From Pachyseris speciosa (Eukaryota; Cnidaria; Anthozoa; Scleractinia; Pachyseridae), in assembly GCA_016490735.1 (NCBI GenBank), contig JAEMWC010000015.1, positions 1,255,001 to 1,319,000 of the forward strand: a stretch of DNA of 64,000 nucleotides, in the 5' to 3' direction. The notes beneath the pieces are model-generated. The model saw only the letters and a program-made list of their open reading frames with translations, ran no database searches and was not told the DNA's origin. The position numbers were made by a program, and so were the translations under genes. Of this stretch, positions 43,501 to 55,007 are shown in pieces (within the stretch, counting starts at the first letter, position 1; the number at the start of each line of letters is the position of its first letter).

Positions 43501-46500
43501 CTTCGACACAGTAGATCACTCGATATTGCTGTCACGACTGCATGATCGTTTTGGTGTCAAGGGTACTGTACTTGCATGGTTTAAATCCTACTTGACGTCG
43601 CGTAAGCAGTTCGTACAAGTCAATGACTGCAAGTCAACACAGCGCTCTTTGGAACGCGGTATACCTCAGGGATCTGTTCTGGGCCCTCTTCTCTATCTCC
43701 TATACACATCACCCATTGCCGACATCATTAAGCTCCACAAGTTACGGTATCATCTCTACGCTGATGATACCCAACTGTATATATTTTTAAAACTGACTGT
43801 AGCTTTGATCTCTCACTGGCCAAGCGTCGTGTTGAATGCTGTGTCACTGATCTTGACTGTTGGATGGTGAATAATGGACTTAAACTTAATCAGGAGAAAA
43901 CTGAACTTGTCCTCATAACCTCACAATTTCGTTCCAGGCCCGCCCTGGAATTCATCCAAGTGGGCGATGAGAGGATTCAACCCAAATCTTCTGCCCGGAA
44001 TTTAGGGGTTACTATCAATGATTGTCTTAACTTAACGGAACATGTTAAAAAAATCTGTGTCTCCTGCCACTACCACTTAAGGAACATTGCCAATATTAGG
44101 AAGTACTTAAGAGAAGATACCTCTGAAATTTTAGTACACGCGTTCATTAGCTCTAAACTGGATAATTGTAACGCCTTGTTATATGGACTTCCCAAACACC
44201 TGTTAAATAAGCTAAGATTAATACAAAATACTGCTGCACGCATTGTGACGTTAACTAAGCGCTTTGAACATATTACTCCTATCATGTTTAAACTTCACTG
44301 GCTACCGTTAAACTATCGTATAAATTTTAAAATATTGCTTTTAGTGTACAAGTGCCTTAATGGCTTGGCACCAACTTACCTGTCTGAACTTTTACACTAC
44401 CATAATAGCCCACGTTTACTTCGTTCTAGTTCTCAGAATCTTTTAGCTGTGCCTAAATCCAGGCTAAAGACGTATGGTGATAGAGCTTTTTCTGTAGTTG
44501 CTCCTAGGCTATGGAATCAATTGCCTCTTGAACTCAGGAATGTTATCACAGTTGACCAGTTTAAGACGCAGTTGAAGACATATTTATTTAAATTTGCTTA
44601 TGATGTATAGTTATTAGTAGTTTAGTTAATTTCATCATAGAAATTATTAGGTTTGAATTTTATAGTTTTACCATTGTACAGCGCTTTGAGCAATTAGTGG
44701 ACACAGCGCTCTATAAATGATTATTATTATTATTATTATTATTATTAATACTTTGACATTACCAACATCATCAACCACAACGACAACAAGATATACCGTC
44801 AGTAAAGTTGAAACCTTAGGCGTCAGCTTGCCGATTAAAAGAAGACGTGTGAGTTGTTGCTATGGAACTTGCTTGTTACCATGGTAATAAGATTGTTTTG
44901 CAATCTTTCTTCGTTACCAGAATATAATCCTATGCGAGCTTCCCCAAAGCACTCAACTTAAAAACTAAAAACTTTTATGCTATGTCAAGTGATGACTTTT
45001 CAGGATGATGATGATGGTGATGGTGGTGATGATGATGATGATGGTGATGGTGGTGCTGATGATGGTGGTGGTGATGATGATGATGATGATGATAATGACG
45101 GTGAGGGTGACGGTGACAGTGACGGTGATGATGGTGGTGATGATGATGACGATGACGATGACGGTGACGGTGACGGTGACGGTGAAGGTGACGGTGACGG
45201 TGACGGTGACGGTGACGGTGACGGTGACGGTGATGGTGATGGTGGGGAGCTTCCTTGTTGATCTCCCTACCTTTTTTGATGATTTCCCTACTTTTGTTGA
45301 TGCCCCTACTCGCTTTTGTTGATGTCCCTACAATTTTTGATGATGTCCCTACTTTTGTTGATTTGCCTACCTTAATTTTGTTGATGTCCCTACCTCTTTG
45401 TTGCAAAGTGTGTACGTTTTTTTAATATTAATGTGATCTTTTTCCAATGGGTGTCAAAGTGTGCCCTTTTAGCTAGAATTTATGATTTGGGGACTGAGAT
45501 TGTCTAAAAAAAATTTCTGGGACTCTCGGAATTTTTTAAGTTTTTGCATAAATTAGTGGCCATCGTGAATCTCATTAAAAATGGCTACTTCACTGTAAAT
45601 CTAATGAATAATCAATGTTTGGCAAGGTAGGGGCATCAACAAAGACAGTAGGGACATCAACAAAGAATGTAGGGACATCAACAAAGATCGTAGGGATATC
45701 AACAAAAATTGTTGATCTCCCTACCTTCATTTCGAAAGTTTGAGATACTGGCTAGTATTAATTTTAGAGTGTTTTAATACATCCCAGAAGTTAGTATAGG
45801 TTGTGAAATTTATGCCTAGGGTACTGATATTGCGTAAAGACAATCTTTACGTGAATTAGAATTTGTTTTCATTTTGGCATAAATTAGCACCTAGTTGGAA
45901 CCTCATTAAAATTCATACTTTTTTGAAGAGCAATATCTCGGTTAGGATTCATTGTTTTTCATTGCTTTTTTGTTCTGCTATAGAACGGTCTTTGGTCTCA
46001 AAATTGCAGTTTAAGTAGTTCAATATGAAGTTACATTTGTAAAGATATGCTGTTTTTTCCACACCATGAATTTTGGGTACTTTTGTCTTGTGAACAAGTG
46101 TACTTGAGTGCTTTAAAGTTAAATATCTCTTAAACGTTACAAGATTATCTCACCAGACTTGGTAGACGCAATGTACTCGTGAAATGCTTTCTTTTAATAA
46201 TTTTAAGTTAGCCAAAACATGCTAACTCAGCAGTTTTTTTCAAGCTTACTTTTCTCAATCACGATTTTGAAGAAACCTTGAAAACGGATTATGGTCAGAT
46301 TAGTGCCAATCAAAGATGTTCTAAGCTGAGGAGTTGATACTTTCAGAGAGTACTAACAAGAAGATAAGCTATGGGATAAGAGTAAAAACTACATGAATTT
46401 TGGAGGTTATGATTGAAATTGACGTTCTCAAGTCATAGGTAAAAAGCGCGTTGGTTCATGACAATTCCAAAGTTATGTTACGGTCTGCATTGCTCCAAAA

Positions 46501-49500
46501 CACCCTTAAAACATCACCAGACATCATTTCTGCATTCCTTTTGGCCATATGCAATGTTTCAGGCGATTTCAATTTTTGAGCCAAAATCATGCGTAAACCC
46601 CTTTGGAAAAAATCCAAGATGGCCGCCACCCAAGAAATGAAACACTCGTAATATGATCCATGTTGCTTTCAAACACTGTTGAAACCTCCCCAAACATCAT
46701 TTCTCCACTCCTTTCAGCTATAGGCAAATAGTCATGTAATTTTAATGTTTGACCCTAAATCACGGAAAAATCCAAGATGGCGGCCACCCCGTCCTCCAAC
46801 CGAGTTTTAAGATCATTTGAAGATGGGTTCCTGATTTCCACCCCCACCCCCCCCTCTCAATTCCCACTGAGGGTATTACTCTGAGACCTTTCAGTCTTCA
46901 GAAGGGTATCATCAAGTGACCAACTTGACTCACTGTAGCCAGGCTATGGAAATGTTCATAGTTCAGTGGTAGAGCATGTGAGAGAATTGAAAGGCGCAGG
47001 AGGACTGCAGGCCAATGTGGGTCTTTATAGTTCAGTTGTAGAGCATTTGGGAATTAACCTAACTCTAACCTTCAACCTCGAGTGCATGATTTTTCTGTTA
47101 ACTCAAGTGAATGGGCCACACCTGATGTACTCGTGGGGCACTCCCCAAGGATTGGTTACCTTAGCTCGTGTTTTATCCCTGACGAGAGTCTTCAAGGAGC
47201 CAACTTGCGTTTTGTTTCTTTTTTTGTTTGTTTGTTTTTTTAGAGGTTATTAATATTTACACAGAGGTTAAAATATGTATAATTTTATGTACATGAATAT
47301 TTACAATAAATAATTTGGTAATAATTTAGAAGTCCATTATATACAATTCTATTTACATGACATTTCTACATCAGTCCAACTATGTTGCGCTTTGAACAAA
47401 TGGTTTGGATACTCAGTACCAATCGTCGTTTTTTTTTTTATTTGCTGTTTTTGGTGTTTTCTCTATTTTTTCTTTTTTTTTCCTTAACTCAACAATTAAC
47501 TCAACAGGTGCACACAACAGCTGTTCAGAGGAACTATCAACAGCAACAGAGCTAAAACAAGAATTGGCATCCATCAAACGCTCTACTTCCTGAATCTAAA
47601 CACATTTCGCACCTTGTCGTAAAATCGTAAGAAGCCATTACGATCAACTATGGCTTTCAAACGAGGGTTGGTGTCAACCTCGTGCTTGATGGTTGCTTTG
47701 AGAGGGTATTTTTTGAAGGTCTGGAAGGCTGTTGTTATGATCTTCACGTCTTCCTCAGACCACCGAAATCGGCCTCCTTCCTTTCCTTGAGACAGTTCAG
47801 ACAATTGAGATGTTACGTCGCTGGCTTGTTCGGAAAGAGCATCAGAGCTGTCAGCTTGAGAGTGCCTGTGTTTACTTTGCAGATATTGGACGTGCTTGTA
47901 GATTTTGGAAACAATCTCCTAATCTTGGACTAGCCCAATGAAGTTCACGCTATCACTCATTTGGTTTTTGACACGGGTGATCGTCAGAGGGTCATTTTTG
48001 TAAATCACGGTATGAAAGAAGAGATGTATTTACTTTAGTTCAACTTCGGTGAAGCCACCTTTACTCTGAGAACTCGGGAGATCTCTCTCTTCTGGTCGAT
48101 CTGCATTGGTTGGGACAGTGTCTTCGAGGTTGATGTTATCCCTCAAGACAGAGTGGCCTTGGGCAGCTACCTGCAAAAGGTCATGAATCATATAGTATCT
48201 TTCAGCAGTGCGCTCAGTGTGACACATTAAGCGATGGGCACTGCGTTTGTCTACTGTAGTGGAGGAATGTAGCTTTGACGCGTGCATTTTTCTTAACCTG
48301 GTGCTGGTCACATTCGCCTTCCCGGTAGCCTTTCTCCACCATGTTGTTATCCTCTTGCCTATTGTTCCCGGAGGAAAAGGGATTCCAGCGTTTGTTACAA
48401 AAAGTGCGTCTTCATTCTCCTTTGCAAAGTGTGGTCTTACATGCCTTACATAAACGTCCAGGTTGGACTTTAGGTTGTTGAAAAGGGATATAGGCGCAGG
48501 TCCTGTCTTGGACGTGTTATGTCTGCTGACATACATAATGAAAGTCTCATCATGTTGCTTTTATCATATGTAACTCTCTGAGTAGTTGATTTGCCTCTAC
48601 ACAGTGTCTTAAGGGTGCAAAATAGTATAAACTACGGAACAACAGAAAACGTGTACTCACAGGTCCGAACAGTCTTCGAAAGAGGACGTCATGTACGTTG
48701 CACAGAGTTATCACGCTTCCAGAAAAAATTAAGAATTGGTGAAAAATCAGCTCTCGGTGGTATTGAGTTCAAGTTTGTGGCAAAAGTAACAGGAGGTGTC
48801 AGGCTTACTATTATGTTTTGGAAAAATTGCTTACTCGGCATTTTTGAGGGCTTAATTTACATATTGAATAGCTAATCAGCACTTAGCACTTTCATGTGTT
48901 ATTATCAAGTGAACGGCTACTGGTCCAAGACAAGTTTGATTGAAAAGCTGTCACTTGCACAAGTAAATTAAAATGCCATGACGTAATGACGTCACATATG
49001 TTCTGCGCATGCGCAACTAATTTGACAGAAAAAATATCAAGCAAATTGAAGCAAACATATCTAGTAAACCTTTTGACCAATCAGCGTCAATATTCAATAT
49101 GTTACCCAACATGACCTTCGTAATCTTAAGTACAAAGGTCAAGGTCATGCATTAAAATATCGGCTTTGAAGAACTTTTCAAAGATCGTTCTCTTACGCTC
49201 TAATTTGCATAGTGACGAAACTTAATCGCATATAACTTTGCGAAATTATTATTGATTTTAATCAATTTCTGAACAATGATAGAACTATGTAAGGACTACC
49301 TTATGACGCAAACAGACTTTGATTTTGTTGAATCCTTATCGAAGTATAAGAGCTTAAATGTTTTGAAGTGATGACGTCATGAAACATATTATTGGATAGT
49401 ACGTCTCGAAAGTAGTTGATGGTGCAAGTTTGAGCTCATTTGGTTAAAACGGCTAAGAGTTATTACGTTTTGAAGCGACTTTCGGCGTTGTCTTGATATG

Positions 49501-51195
49501 CTCATTAGCTATGCAAAAAATGTCATTGGTAATAACTTTGCGCCAATTTATTCAATTTAGTCTTCTTTTTTGTTTTAAATAGAATTTTGTAAAACACATC
49601 TGATGCAATAATGCTCTTGTCTTTAAAAGTAAACGTTAAGTAATGAAAAAAGCTGGAATTTAATATTAAAATAATGCAAAAGAAGTTGATGTGCCATATT
49701 TGAAACACTGTATTTCATTAAGGTTTCATTACTTTTAATTATGCTTTCAGTATAATATAGGTACATTATTACACTATTTTTACTAGAAAAATTACATAAT
49801 TTTGTTAAAGTAGTAGCATATTGTACACTATTGTTCGCGTAAACCACATCAAAAAGAAAAAAAAAACCTTTTTCAAAGTTTGACTAGCGTTTAATCGCTA
49901 GCCGTTAAGACTGAAGCTTTGACAATTTTTTACAGATAAGTTAAACTTAAGTGCTATTAGTGAGCCAAAGTATATTTTGAAATATTGAAACTAAAAAATT
50001 AAAAATATCTTAAATTTAGTCAATTTTTTCAAATAGCCTCATACTAAAGGAAAAAAGGAAAAAATCATAAAAACAAAAACATTTAAAAGAAAGTAAATTC
50101 ACTGACACAGAATATAAAACGCAATAAGATCTCAATTATGTGAAAGTTATGTTTCAATTAAATTTATTAGTGATGAGATATGAAAAGTTAAAGGTAAAAA
50201 AACACAAAATGAAGGGCAAAAAAAACCCCAACATTTTAAAGCTAAAAAATCCATAAAGGATTACTACAGTAGCATTTTTACTTGCATATGTCATAAGGCT
50301 ATCAAAGAACTTTGTCATATCCGAAATATAGAACGTTTTAACGAAATGCAAAGATTTTATGGCGTCTTGACCGAACATTATACTCAAAAGGTAGCTAAGT
50401 CAGATTTTTGTTGATTGCCCTACCTTTTTTAGGGTTTTTCATTAATAAATAAAAAATAATGAGAGGGTGTGATACGAAAACCTAGATACAGAAAAAAAGA
50501 ACATTATTTTACCCAATGGTAACCACAAAAGGGTAAGAAATTAAAAGAATAGTGAAAATATTTCATTTTTGAGTTTGCGTTGACGCCCCTACCTATTTGT
50601 GGCTATTCTAATTATCACTAAAAGAGCTAAAAATCAAACACGTTTTAATCAAATTAGCTGAAACTTTGCAAGATCATTGGTATGGAACTCTGATATTTTT
50701 CTAAATTTTTGGATAAGATACCCTTGCAATCTCGATTTTATACGACTTTTTGAAATTTGCGAATTAGTGAAAATAAGGTGAATGCTCATTTTCGCGATTC
50801 TTGTCTTATCCTAAGTATGCACTTCAACGGAAAATATTCGAAAATTGAAAAACGTCTTTTTTTCTTTGCTATGGTAAGCCGAGGGTACCTATTCAGGATG
50901 ATGGTAACGATAGACGCCGCTGAACCTGAAAATCTCGGCTCATACCATATTAATTAACCCTCTAAAAACAGGCTTTGTTGATTTCCCTACCTTTTTTCTA
51001 TTTCTCCAAAAAAAATAAAACTTTATGGTTAATTTCGTAAAACAACGTATATCACGTGAAATAACATCTAAAAATCTACAAGACGGCAAAAGATGATTTT
51101 ATGGGCATGCATTTAAATATGATTTTCGGGTCTCCCAAAATTGATGGTGAAAGGTAGGGAGCTCACTGTCGGGGAACCTAATGGTGGTGGTGATA

Positions 51196-51227
<32 letters not shown>

Positions 51228-52061
51228 GATGCTGAGGATGGGGATGACGATGACGATGACATTCCATATGTGTGATTATGGTATCCTAAAGAAACGCACT
51301 TACCTCTTTCCAGCAAAAATTATTTTAGACTTTGTCGGTATAGACTCAAGAGTAAATGCCTTTTTTCTGTTTTTGTTGTTGAATTATTGTTTCTCAGGGT
51401 ACCCAGTCATGTGAAACCACAGAGTGCCCAGTCATTAGTGTGAAGTCTCGCACGACTCTTTGACTCTTTGACTCTTTGACACGACTCTTTTAATTTACTT
51501 GCCACCTACCTTTACACGAGTTACAACTCTTTCTGCACTTTTTCAACATATATAGAGGATTGTTTGTACATTCACCAATTGAAGCCCAAAAAGCACAGGA
51601 CTCGTTTTCATCTCGACAGTCTAATGATAGAAAAAAATACGTTGGAGATCGCATTGCCAATCGTCGCCAGAGTATCACTAGTAATACTTTGACATTACCA
51701 ACATCATCAACCACAACGACAACAAGATATACCGTCAGTAAAGTTGAAACCTTAGGCGTCAGCTTGCCGATTAAAAGAAGACGTGTGAGTTGTTGCTATG
51801 GAACTGGCTTGTTACCATGGTAATAAGATTGTTTTGCAATCTTTCTTCGTTACCAGAATATAATCCTATGCGAGTTTCCCCAAAGCACTCAACTTAAAAA
51901 CTAAAAACTTTTATGCTATGTCAAGTGATGACTTTTCAGGATGACGATGATGGTGGTGATGATGATGATGATGATGATGGTGGTGATGGTGGTGCTGATG
52001 ATGGTGGTGCTGACGATGATGATGATGATGATGATGGTGGTGGTGATGGTGACGGTGACGG

Positions 52062-52107
<46 letters not shown>

Positions 52108-52459
52108 GATGCTGAGGATGGGGATGACGATGACGATGACATTCCATATGTGTGAGTATGGTATCCTAAAGAAACGCACTTACCTCTTTCCAGCAAAAAT
52201 TATTTTAGACTTTGTCGGTATAGACTCAAGAGTAAATGCCTTTTTTCTGTTTTTGTTGTTGAATTATTGTTTCTCAGGGTACCCAGTCATGTGAAACCAC
52301 AGAGTGCCCAGTCATTAGTGTGAAGTCTTTGTTTCTCACCTTTTATTTCGCAATTTTTCCCTTTGAAACCTTCAGGACACTGACAACTATAACCACCGCC
52401 TGGCTTGGCCTTACAGGTTCCTCCATTGCATAAGTTTGGTTTCGCACATGGATCATCAC
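38387..52459 (-). CDS. EGF and multiple-ShKT domain protein (5' end not found)
   Basis: Supported exons in transcript order: 52459-52340 (EGF), 51620-51510, 40985-40875 and 39796-39686 (three near-identical ShKT domains), and 38517-38387 (terminal ShKT and stop). All internal exons are phase 1 to phase 1 and have good splice sites. ShKT domains are six-Cys modules named from a sea-anemone potassium-channel toxin; in cnidarians they are common in secreted multidomain proteins and attached to astacin proteases, so a toxin role should not be assumed. The 5' exons, including any signal peptide, were not identified. AATAAA overlaps the stop codon. The gene has grown by duplication of an intron-exon unit of about 1.1 kb, and the middle unit is split by two large transposon insertions. 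Confidence 0.7.
38545..38906. mobile_element. Diverged MITE
   Basis: The left end CCATCCACAAGTATCCGG and the right end TATCGGATAAGTGTGAAC are diverged inverted repeats, each followed inward by TTTTGAAAACGG or its complement. ORFs on both strands run across it. Confidence 0.5.
38910..39257. mobile_element. PIF/Harbinger-like MITE, 348 bp
   Basis: Inverted ends GGCTATGTCTACACTAT and ATAGTGTAGACATAGCC, with TAA directly outside each end, the 3-bp target duplication of PIF/Harbinger elements. No transposase. Confidence 0.7.
39686..39796 (-). CDS. ShKT exon, duplicated unit 3
   Basis: Differs from units 1 and 2 by one visible residue (ECTKNPLYML). Flanking intron sequence is also shared with the other units. 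Confidence 0.85.
39797..40110. other. Intron part of duplicated unit 3
   Basis: Near-identical to 44745-45000 and 51680-51930: CACTTTGACATTACCAAC, CAACCACAACGACAAC, GTTGTTGCTATGGAACT and CAAGTGATGACTTTTCAGG. Confidence 0.85.
40112..40640. repeat. GAT/GGT/GAC trinucleotide microsatellite, about 530 bp
   Basis: Almost pure trinucleotide repeats with GACGGT hexamer expansions. Six-frame ORFs of Asp/Gly, His/Arg, Ser/Pro or Met/Val are artefacts. It occupies the same place in unit 3 as the repeats at 45005, 51181 and 51940 do in the other units. Confidence 0.95.
40875..40985 (-). CDS. ShKT exon, duplicated unit 2
   Basis: Same protein as unit 1 (ECTNNPLYML). Its upstream intron was invaded by an L2 element beginning about 55 bases before the acceptor. 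Confidence 0.85.
41040..44747 (+). mobile_element. L2-clade non-LTR retrotransposon, nearly full length
   Basis: Inserted into the intron upstream of ShKT unit 2. A first ORF region (to 41582) has a hydrophobic stretch and the 2A-like DVSLNPGP at 41363-41386. The second region (41696-44610) encodes an apurinic-type endonuclease (LCLLNVRSIRNK, DVLALTETWL, SDHCAVHC) and a reverse transcriptase (FRPISNL, DLSAAFDTVDH, GIPQGSVLGPLL, YADDTQ). A TAA at about 42740 and a frameshift after the YADD block (near 43785) break it. The 3' end is a stem-loop-like GCGCTTTGAG...GCGCTCTATAAAT followed by (ATT)n, typical of L2. The left junction is at 41039/41040 by comparison with the other units. Confidence 0.88.
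45005..45242. repeat. GAT/GGT/GAC microsatellite of unit 2, left part
   Basis: Trinucleotide repeat of the duplicated unit, cut off at 45242 by the 5.9-kb insertion. The remainder is at 51181-51262. Confidence 0.92.
45250..45725. repeat. Cluster of TTGTTGATGTCCCTAC repeats, both orientations
   Basis: About six direct copies at 45255-45400 and four or five inverted copies at 45625-45725. Further single copies occur at the other end of the insertion (about 50408, 50578, 50974). Confidence 0.8.
46460..46800. repeat. Two diverged copies of an approximately 150-bp unit
   Basis: Each copy has an ACATCATTTCT...CTCC/TTCC block and ends in ATCCAAGATGGC(C/G)GCCACC. They lie inside the Crypton-carrying insertion. 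Confidence 0.6.
46958..47060 (+). repeat. Two tRNA A-box-like fragments
   Basis: TAGTTCAGTGGTAGAGCAT and TAGTTCAGTTGTAGAGCAT, about 70 bases apart, resemble the 5' half of a tRNA or a tRNA-derived SINE head. No B box or cloverleaf follows, so neither is a tRNA gene. Confidence 0.4.
47583..47804 (-). CDS. Myb/SANT-like C-terminal domain of the Crypton-like element
   Basis: RFRWSEEDVKIITTAFQTF followed by RNGFLRFYDKVRNVFRFRK and a stop. The frame has no ATG at its 5' end, so it is probably a separate exon joined to the recombinase at 48030, with a donor near the end of that ORF. The domain likely binds DNA. Confidence 0.5.
   Translation of the reverse strand: MSELSQGKEGGRFRWSEEDVKIITTAFQTFKKYPLKATIKHEVDTNPRLKAIVDRNGFLRFYDKVRNVFRFRK
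48030..48536 (-). CDS. Crypton-like tyrosine recombinase, catalytic C-terminal part
   Basis: From ATG 48534-48536, about 168 residues: RHNTSKTGPAPISLF (substrate-side motif of the fold), then TRLRKMHASKLH (second Arg box), and HTERTAERYYMIHD carrying the His and nucleophilic Tyr of tyrosine recombinases. The first catalytic Arg is not in this ORF and should lie in an upstream exon or a decayed part. It belongs to the transposon and is not a host gene. Whether the element is still active cannot be judged. Confidence 0.65.
   Translation of the reverse strand: MYVSRHNTSKTGPAPISLFNNLKSNLDVYVRHVRPHFAKENEDALFVTNAGIPFPPGTIGKRITTWWRKATGKANVTSTRLRKMHASKLHSSTTVDKRSAHRLMCHTERTAERYYMIHDLLQVAAQGHSVLRDNINLEDTVPTNADRPEERDLPSSQSKGGFTEVELK
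48540..51180. other. AT-rich remainder of the 5.9-kb insertion
   Basis: No domain-bearing ORF. May include decayed upstream coding sequence of the recombinase and non-coding transposon sequence. Confidence 0.4.
51181..51262. repeat. GAT microsatellite of unit 2, right part
   Basis: Short continuation of the microsatellite interrupted at 45242, followed by the same flank (ATTCCATATGTGTGA) as in the other units. Confidence 0.85.
51510..51620 (-). CDS. ShKT exon, duplicated unit 1
   Basis: CRDENESCAFWASIGEC, YMLKKCRKSCNSC: six-Cys ShKT pattern. Acceptor CATTAG, donor AAAG|GTAGGT, 111 bp. Confidence 0.85.
51940..52145. repeat. GAT/GGT microsatellite of unit 1
   Basis: Trinucleotide repeat in the intron between the EGF exon and ShKT unit 1. 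Same flanks as in units 2 and 3. Confidence 0.95.
52340..52459 (-). CDS. EGF-like domain exon
   Basis: CAKPNLCNGGTC, then GYSCQCPEGFKGKNCE: six cysteines in EGF spacing. Length 120 bp, phase 1 both ends. Confidence 0.85.
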
Positions 52460-53189
52460 CTACACCACAACAAAAAATGATTCTTTGGTGTGTAAAGTTG
52501 CCGAGACTTAACAGGACAAGACGAAAGAGTCCGACGGAACAGAGACTGCATCACAACGAACAATGTGGTGCCTCAGTAGTTATAAGAAAGCAGATCATTG
52601 GAACATCTTACCCAGGATCATGATCAGTTGCTCACTTGCTTGTACTTGTATCACAAAGGTCAAAGTAAAGATAACTGTGTAAAGGTTATCCATAATGGTA
52701 ATCACAACCTGTCCAGAGAAAAAAAACGGAACAGGCGAACAGGTAGCGCTCGAATCTTCACTTACTATATGGAAAGCTCCTTGAAAAGAACGGCTACTTT
52801 CTTAAAACTATTTAGCTCTTCTTTGTCATCGGGTGTTGGGCACTGGAGAAAGCCACAAAAACTTACATTCGATTGATAAGTATATCAAAAGTGTTAGAAA
52901 TGTTTCTTTAAAACACAGACATTTCGGGTATATAACCCTTCTCCAGTGTGCAACTTTCCGTTCAACGTTTAATTTACATTCGAATATACGAATATAGATG
53001 TTTTGGATGTTACATTTTCATACAAACCTGATTGTTTCTTCGGCGTCCATATTATCCAATATGATCTCACAAGTTTGATAAGGTTTACTGACAACATATG
53101 CCCGTAGTACCTGTATTTTGTCCTTAAAATCTGACACGCTACAAGCAGCCGTTTTTCGTGTGGCCAGACAAGCCTCTAGTCCTATTAAT

Positions 53190-54470
53190 CCTTAAGAGAC
53201 CAACTACGGCTATAGCCGTAGAAAATATCGCTTTCATGATTTATTTCTAGTTTAAATTTTGTCACAATGCTTTGATAATGTGTCAATAGCACCAACTAGC
53301 TGGTGTTCTTTGCAGTCATGACAGCAAACAAACCGACTGCAATTCCCGAATTCCGCTGCATATCACCGTTCGTTTGGCAGCAAGGCCCAAAATGCTAGTC
53401 TTTTGACCTAAGAATAACACCAAAAATTACACATTTTGGGGGTCAACGTTTTAATCAAAAACATTGCCCAAATATCAACATTCTACATTTACAACAAACC
53501 TCAAGCTCTCTCCTTGGTATCCGCTTTGAAAGTGTTCACTCAAATTTTCTGCCAGCCACGCTTCAGCCCGTTCGAGCCAATCTCGTGTCTCTCAACTTGC
53601 CTAGTTCGCGCCCGAAAAGAATTCTGGGTAATTCCCCTACACCAACAGCATAGAACTCTCCTTCAGTTCATTTCATAGTTTTACCATAAGTGTTGAGCTA
53701 CCCGGTGCTACCGACAAAATATTGCATCCATGAGTTTTTTTACCGGTCAAGACTGGCCCAAAATGCCTTGGTAGGTCCCGGAATCTACTCCCAGAACAGC
53801 AACAAAGACAGGTTCCATTTTCAGTCACCATGCTTACAACAGAGCGTGTTTGGCATCTCCGTTGGTAGTAACTCCATATATGGAGAAGATAAGAAAAGAG
53901 TTAAAAGCGGCCCCCTTATTATGCTATCTTGTTTCTGAATATTTGAGTGAAGTGACTGTAAATTATCTTAGGCTGCAAAGTGCACCAGTTCTACTGTAAA
54001 TTATACTGTAAGTATTTGCTTACAACAGAGCGTGTTTGGCATCTCCGTCAACATGAAACCGCCTCTCACCTCCGGTTTATTTCAAAAGCTCGCCTTTAGC
54101 CACATTCTAGCTTAATGATGCCAGCCTAGGGGCTTCTGCAAAGGAAAATGGCTGAGAAAACCACCCTGAAAGCGACAATCTTATCACATTAAAGCGATTC
54201 CACTCAATCGAAAAACAACAGTCACTCGCGTGCATCACGTGACACTGAATTCTGAGTTCCCAGTATTTCAAGACAGCAGATATTTGGTAGCAACTCTATA
54301 TATGGAGAAGATAAACAAAGAGTTAAAAGCGGCCTCCTTATTATGCTATCTTGTTTCTGAATATTTGAGTTGTGTGACTGTAAATTATCTTGAGGCTGCA
54401 AAGTGCACTTCTACTGTAAACAAATTAAAGCATATGAATATTGTTTACATGTTTGTCCATCCAAGATGAG
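53190..54470. repeat. Unclassified dispersed repeat, copy 1
   Basis: Shares ordered blocks with 59620-60450: a TTTACAACAACAA/TTTACAACAAACCTC stretch, CGCGCCCGAAAAGAA-type block, ACAAAATATTGCATC, GCCTTGGTAGGTCCCGGAA, AATGATGCC(A/G)GCC, GGGCTTCTGCA and CACGTGACAC. No coding domain. Internally TATGGAGAAGATAA and AGTTAAAAGCGGCC also occur twice (about 53880 and 54303). Confidence 0.6.
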
Positions 54471-55007
54471 TCTGAAGGCAAATGAGCACACACAATAATA
54501 CTAAGAGGGTTCAAAGTAAGTGCGTGAGGGCAACGTTTCTGGAAGTACAAATCTCTAACTTGTTGCAAAAATAAATATGAAAAAAACTCCAATCCAATAA
54601 ATGCTTACTCTGAGTGATATAGAACAAAGGCGCTTTCTTCCCGCCAATAAATCTGAAAGTACATTTTCTTGGGTACGAGGACGGAAATTCCCCACACTTG
54701 AAGCTTAAAGAGGGGACTGGTACGAGTGAGGGATTGTGAAATTGTTTGGGTAGCAACGGAACCGTTAAAATGGGCAGCAATAGTCTTTAGTAAAGGAAAC
54801 GTTATTGAAGATGAAGAAGAATTAAGAAGAGGGACTTAACTTGCAATTTGAACGCTAAAAAGGCAAAATTTCTCATCGTTAGCCTACGATCTCACAAACT
54901 ATCCCGGGTGCTAGGTTCTGACTTTAAACTGTCCAAACTTTTTATTACGAAAAAAAGCACCAAACTCCATGAATTTGTCTAAAATTTATCTGGCTGTTTT
55001 TTATAAG

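Larger units (their letters stand above)
45243..51180 (-). mobile_element. 5.9-kb insertion carrying a Crypton-like tyrosine recombinase
   Basis: The sequence interrupts the GAT microsatellite of unit 2; microsatellite resumes at 51181. It encodes on the minus strand a C-terminal tyrosine-recombinase domain (48030-48536) and a Myb/SANT-like domain (47583-47804), both in the style of Crypton elements. Copies of TTGTTGATGTCCCTAC and its complement cluster near both ends. The left end starts near GGGGAGCTTCC and the right ends GGTAGGGAGCTCACTG. No long inverted repeats or clear target duplication are visible. Exact ends are uncertain because the host site is a microsatellite. Confidence 0.6.

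Noticed and set aside
46958..47060. tRNA genes
   Set aside because: Only A-box-like halves; no B box or acceptor stem.
51290..51350. Possible extra exon ending in GAAAGAG|GTAAGT, present in each duplicated ShKT unit
   Set aside because: No acceptor gives a stop-free phase-1 exon, so it cannot be spliced between the phase-1 ShKT exons in frame.
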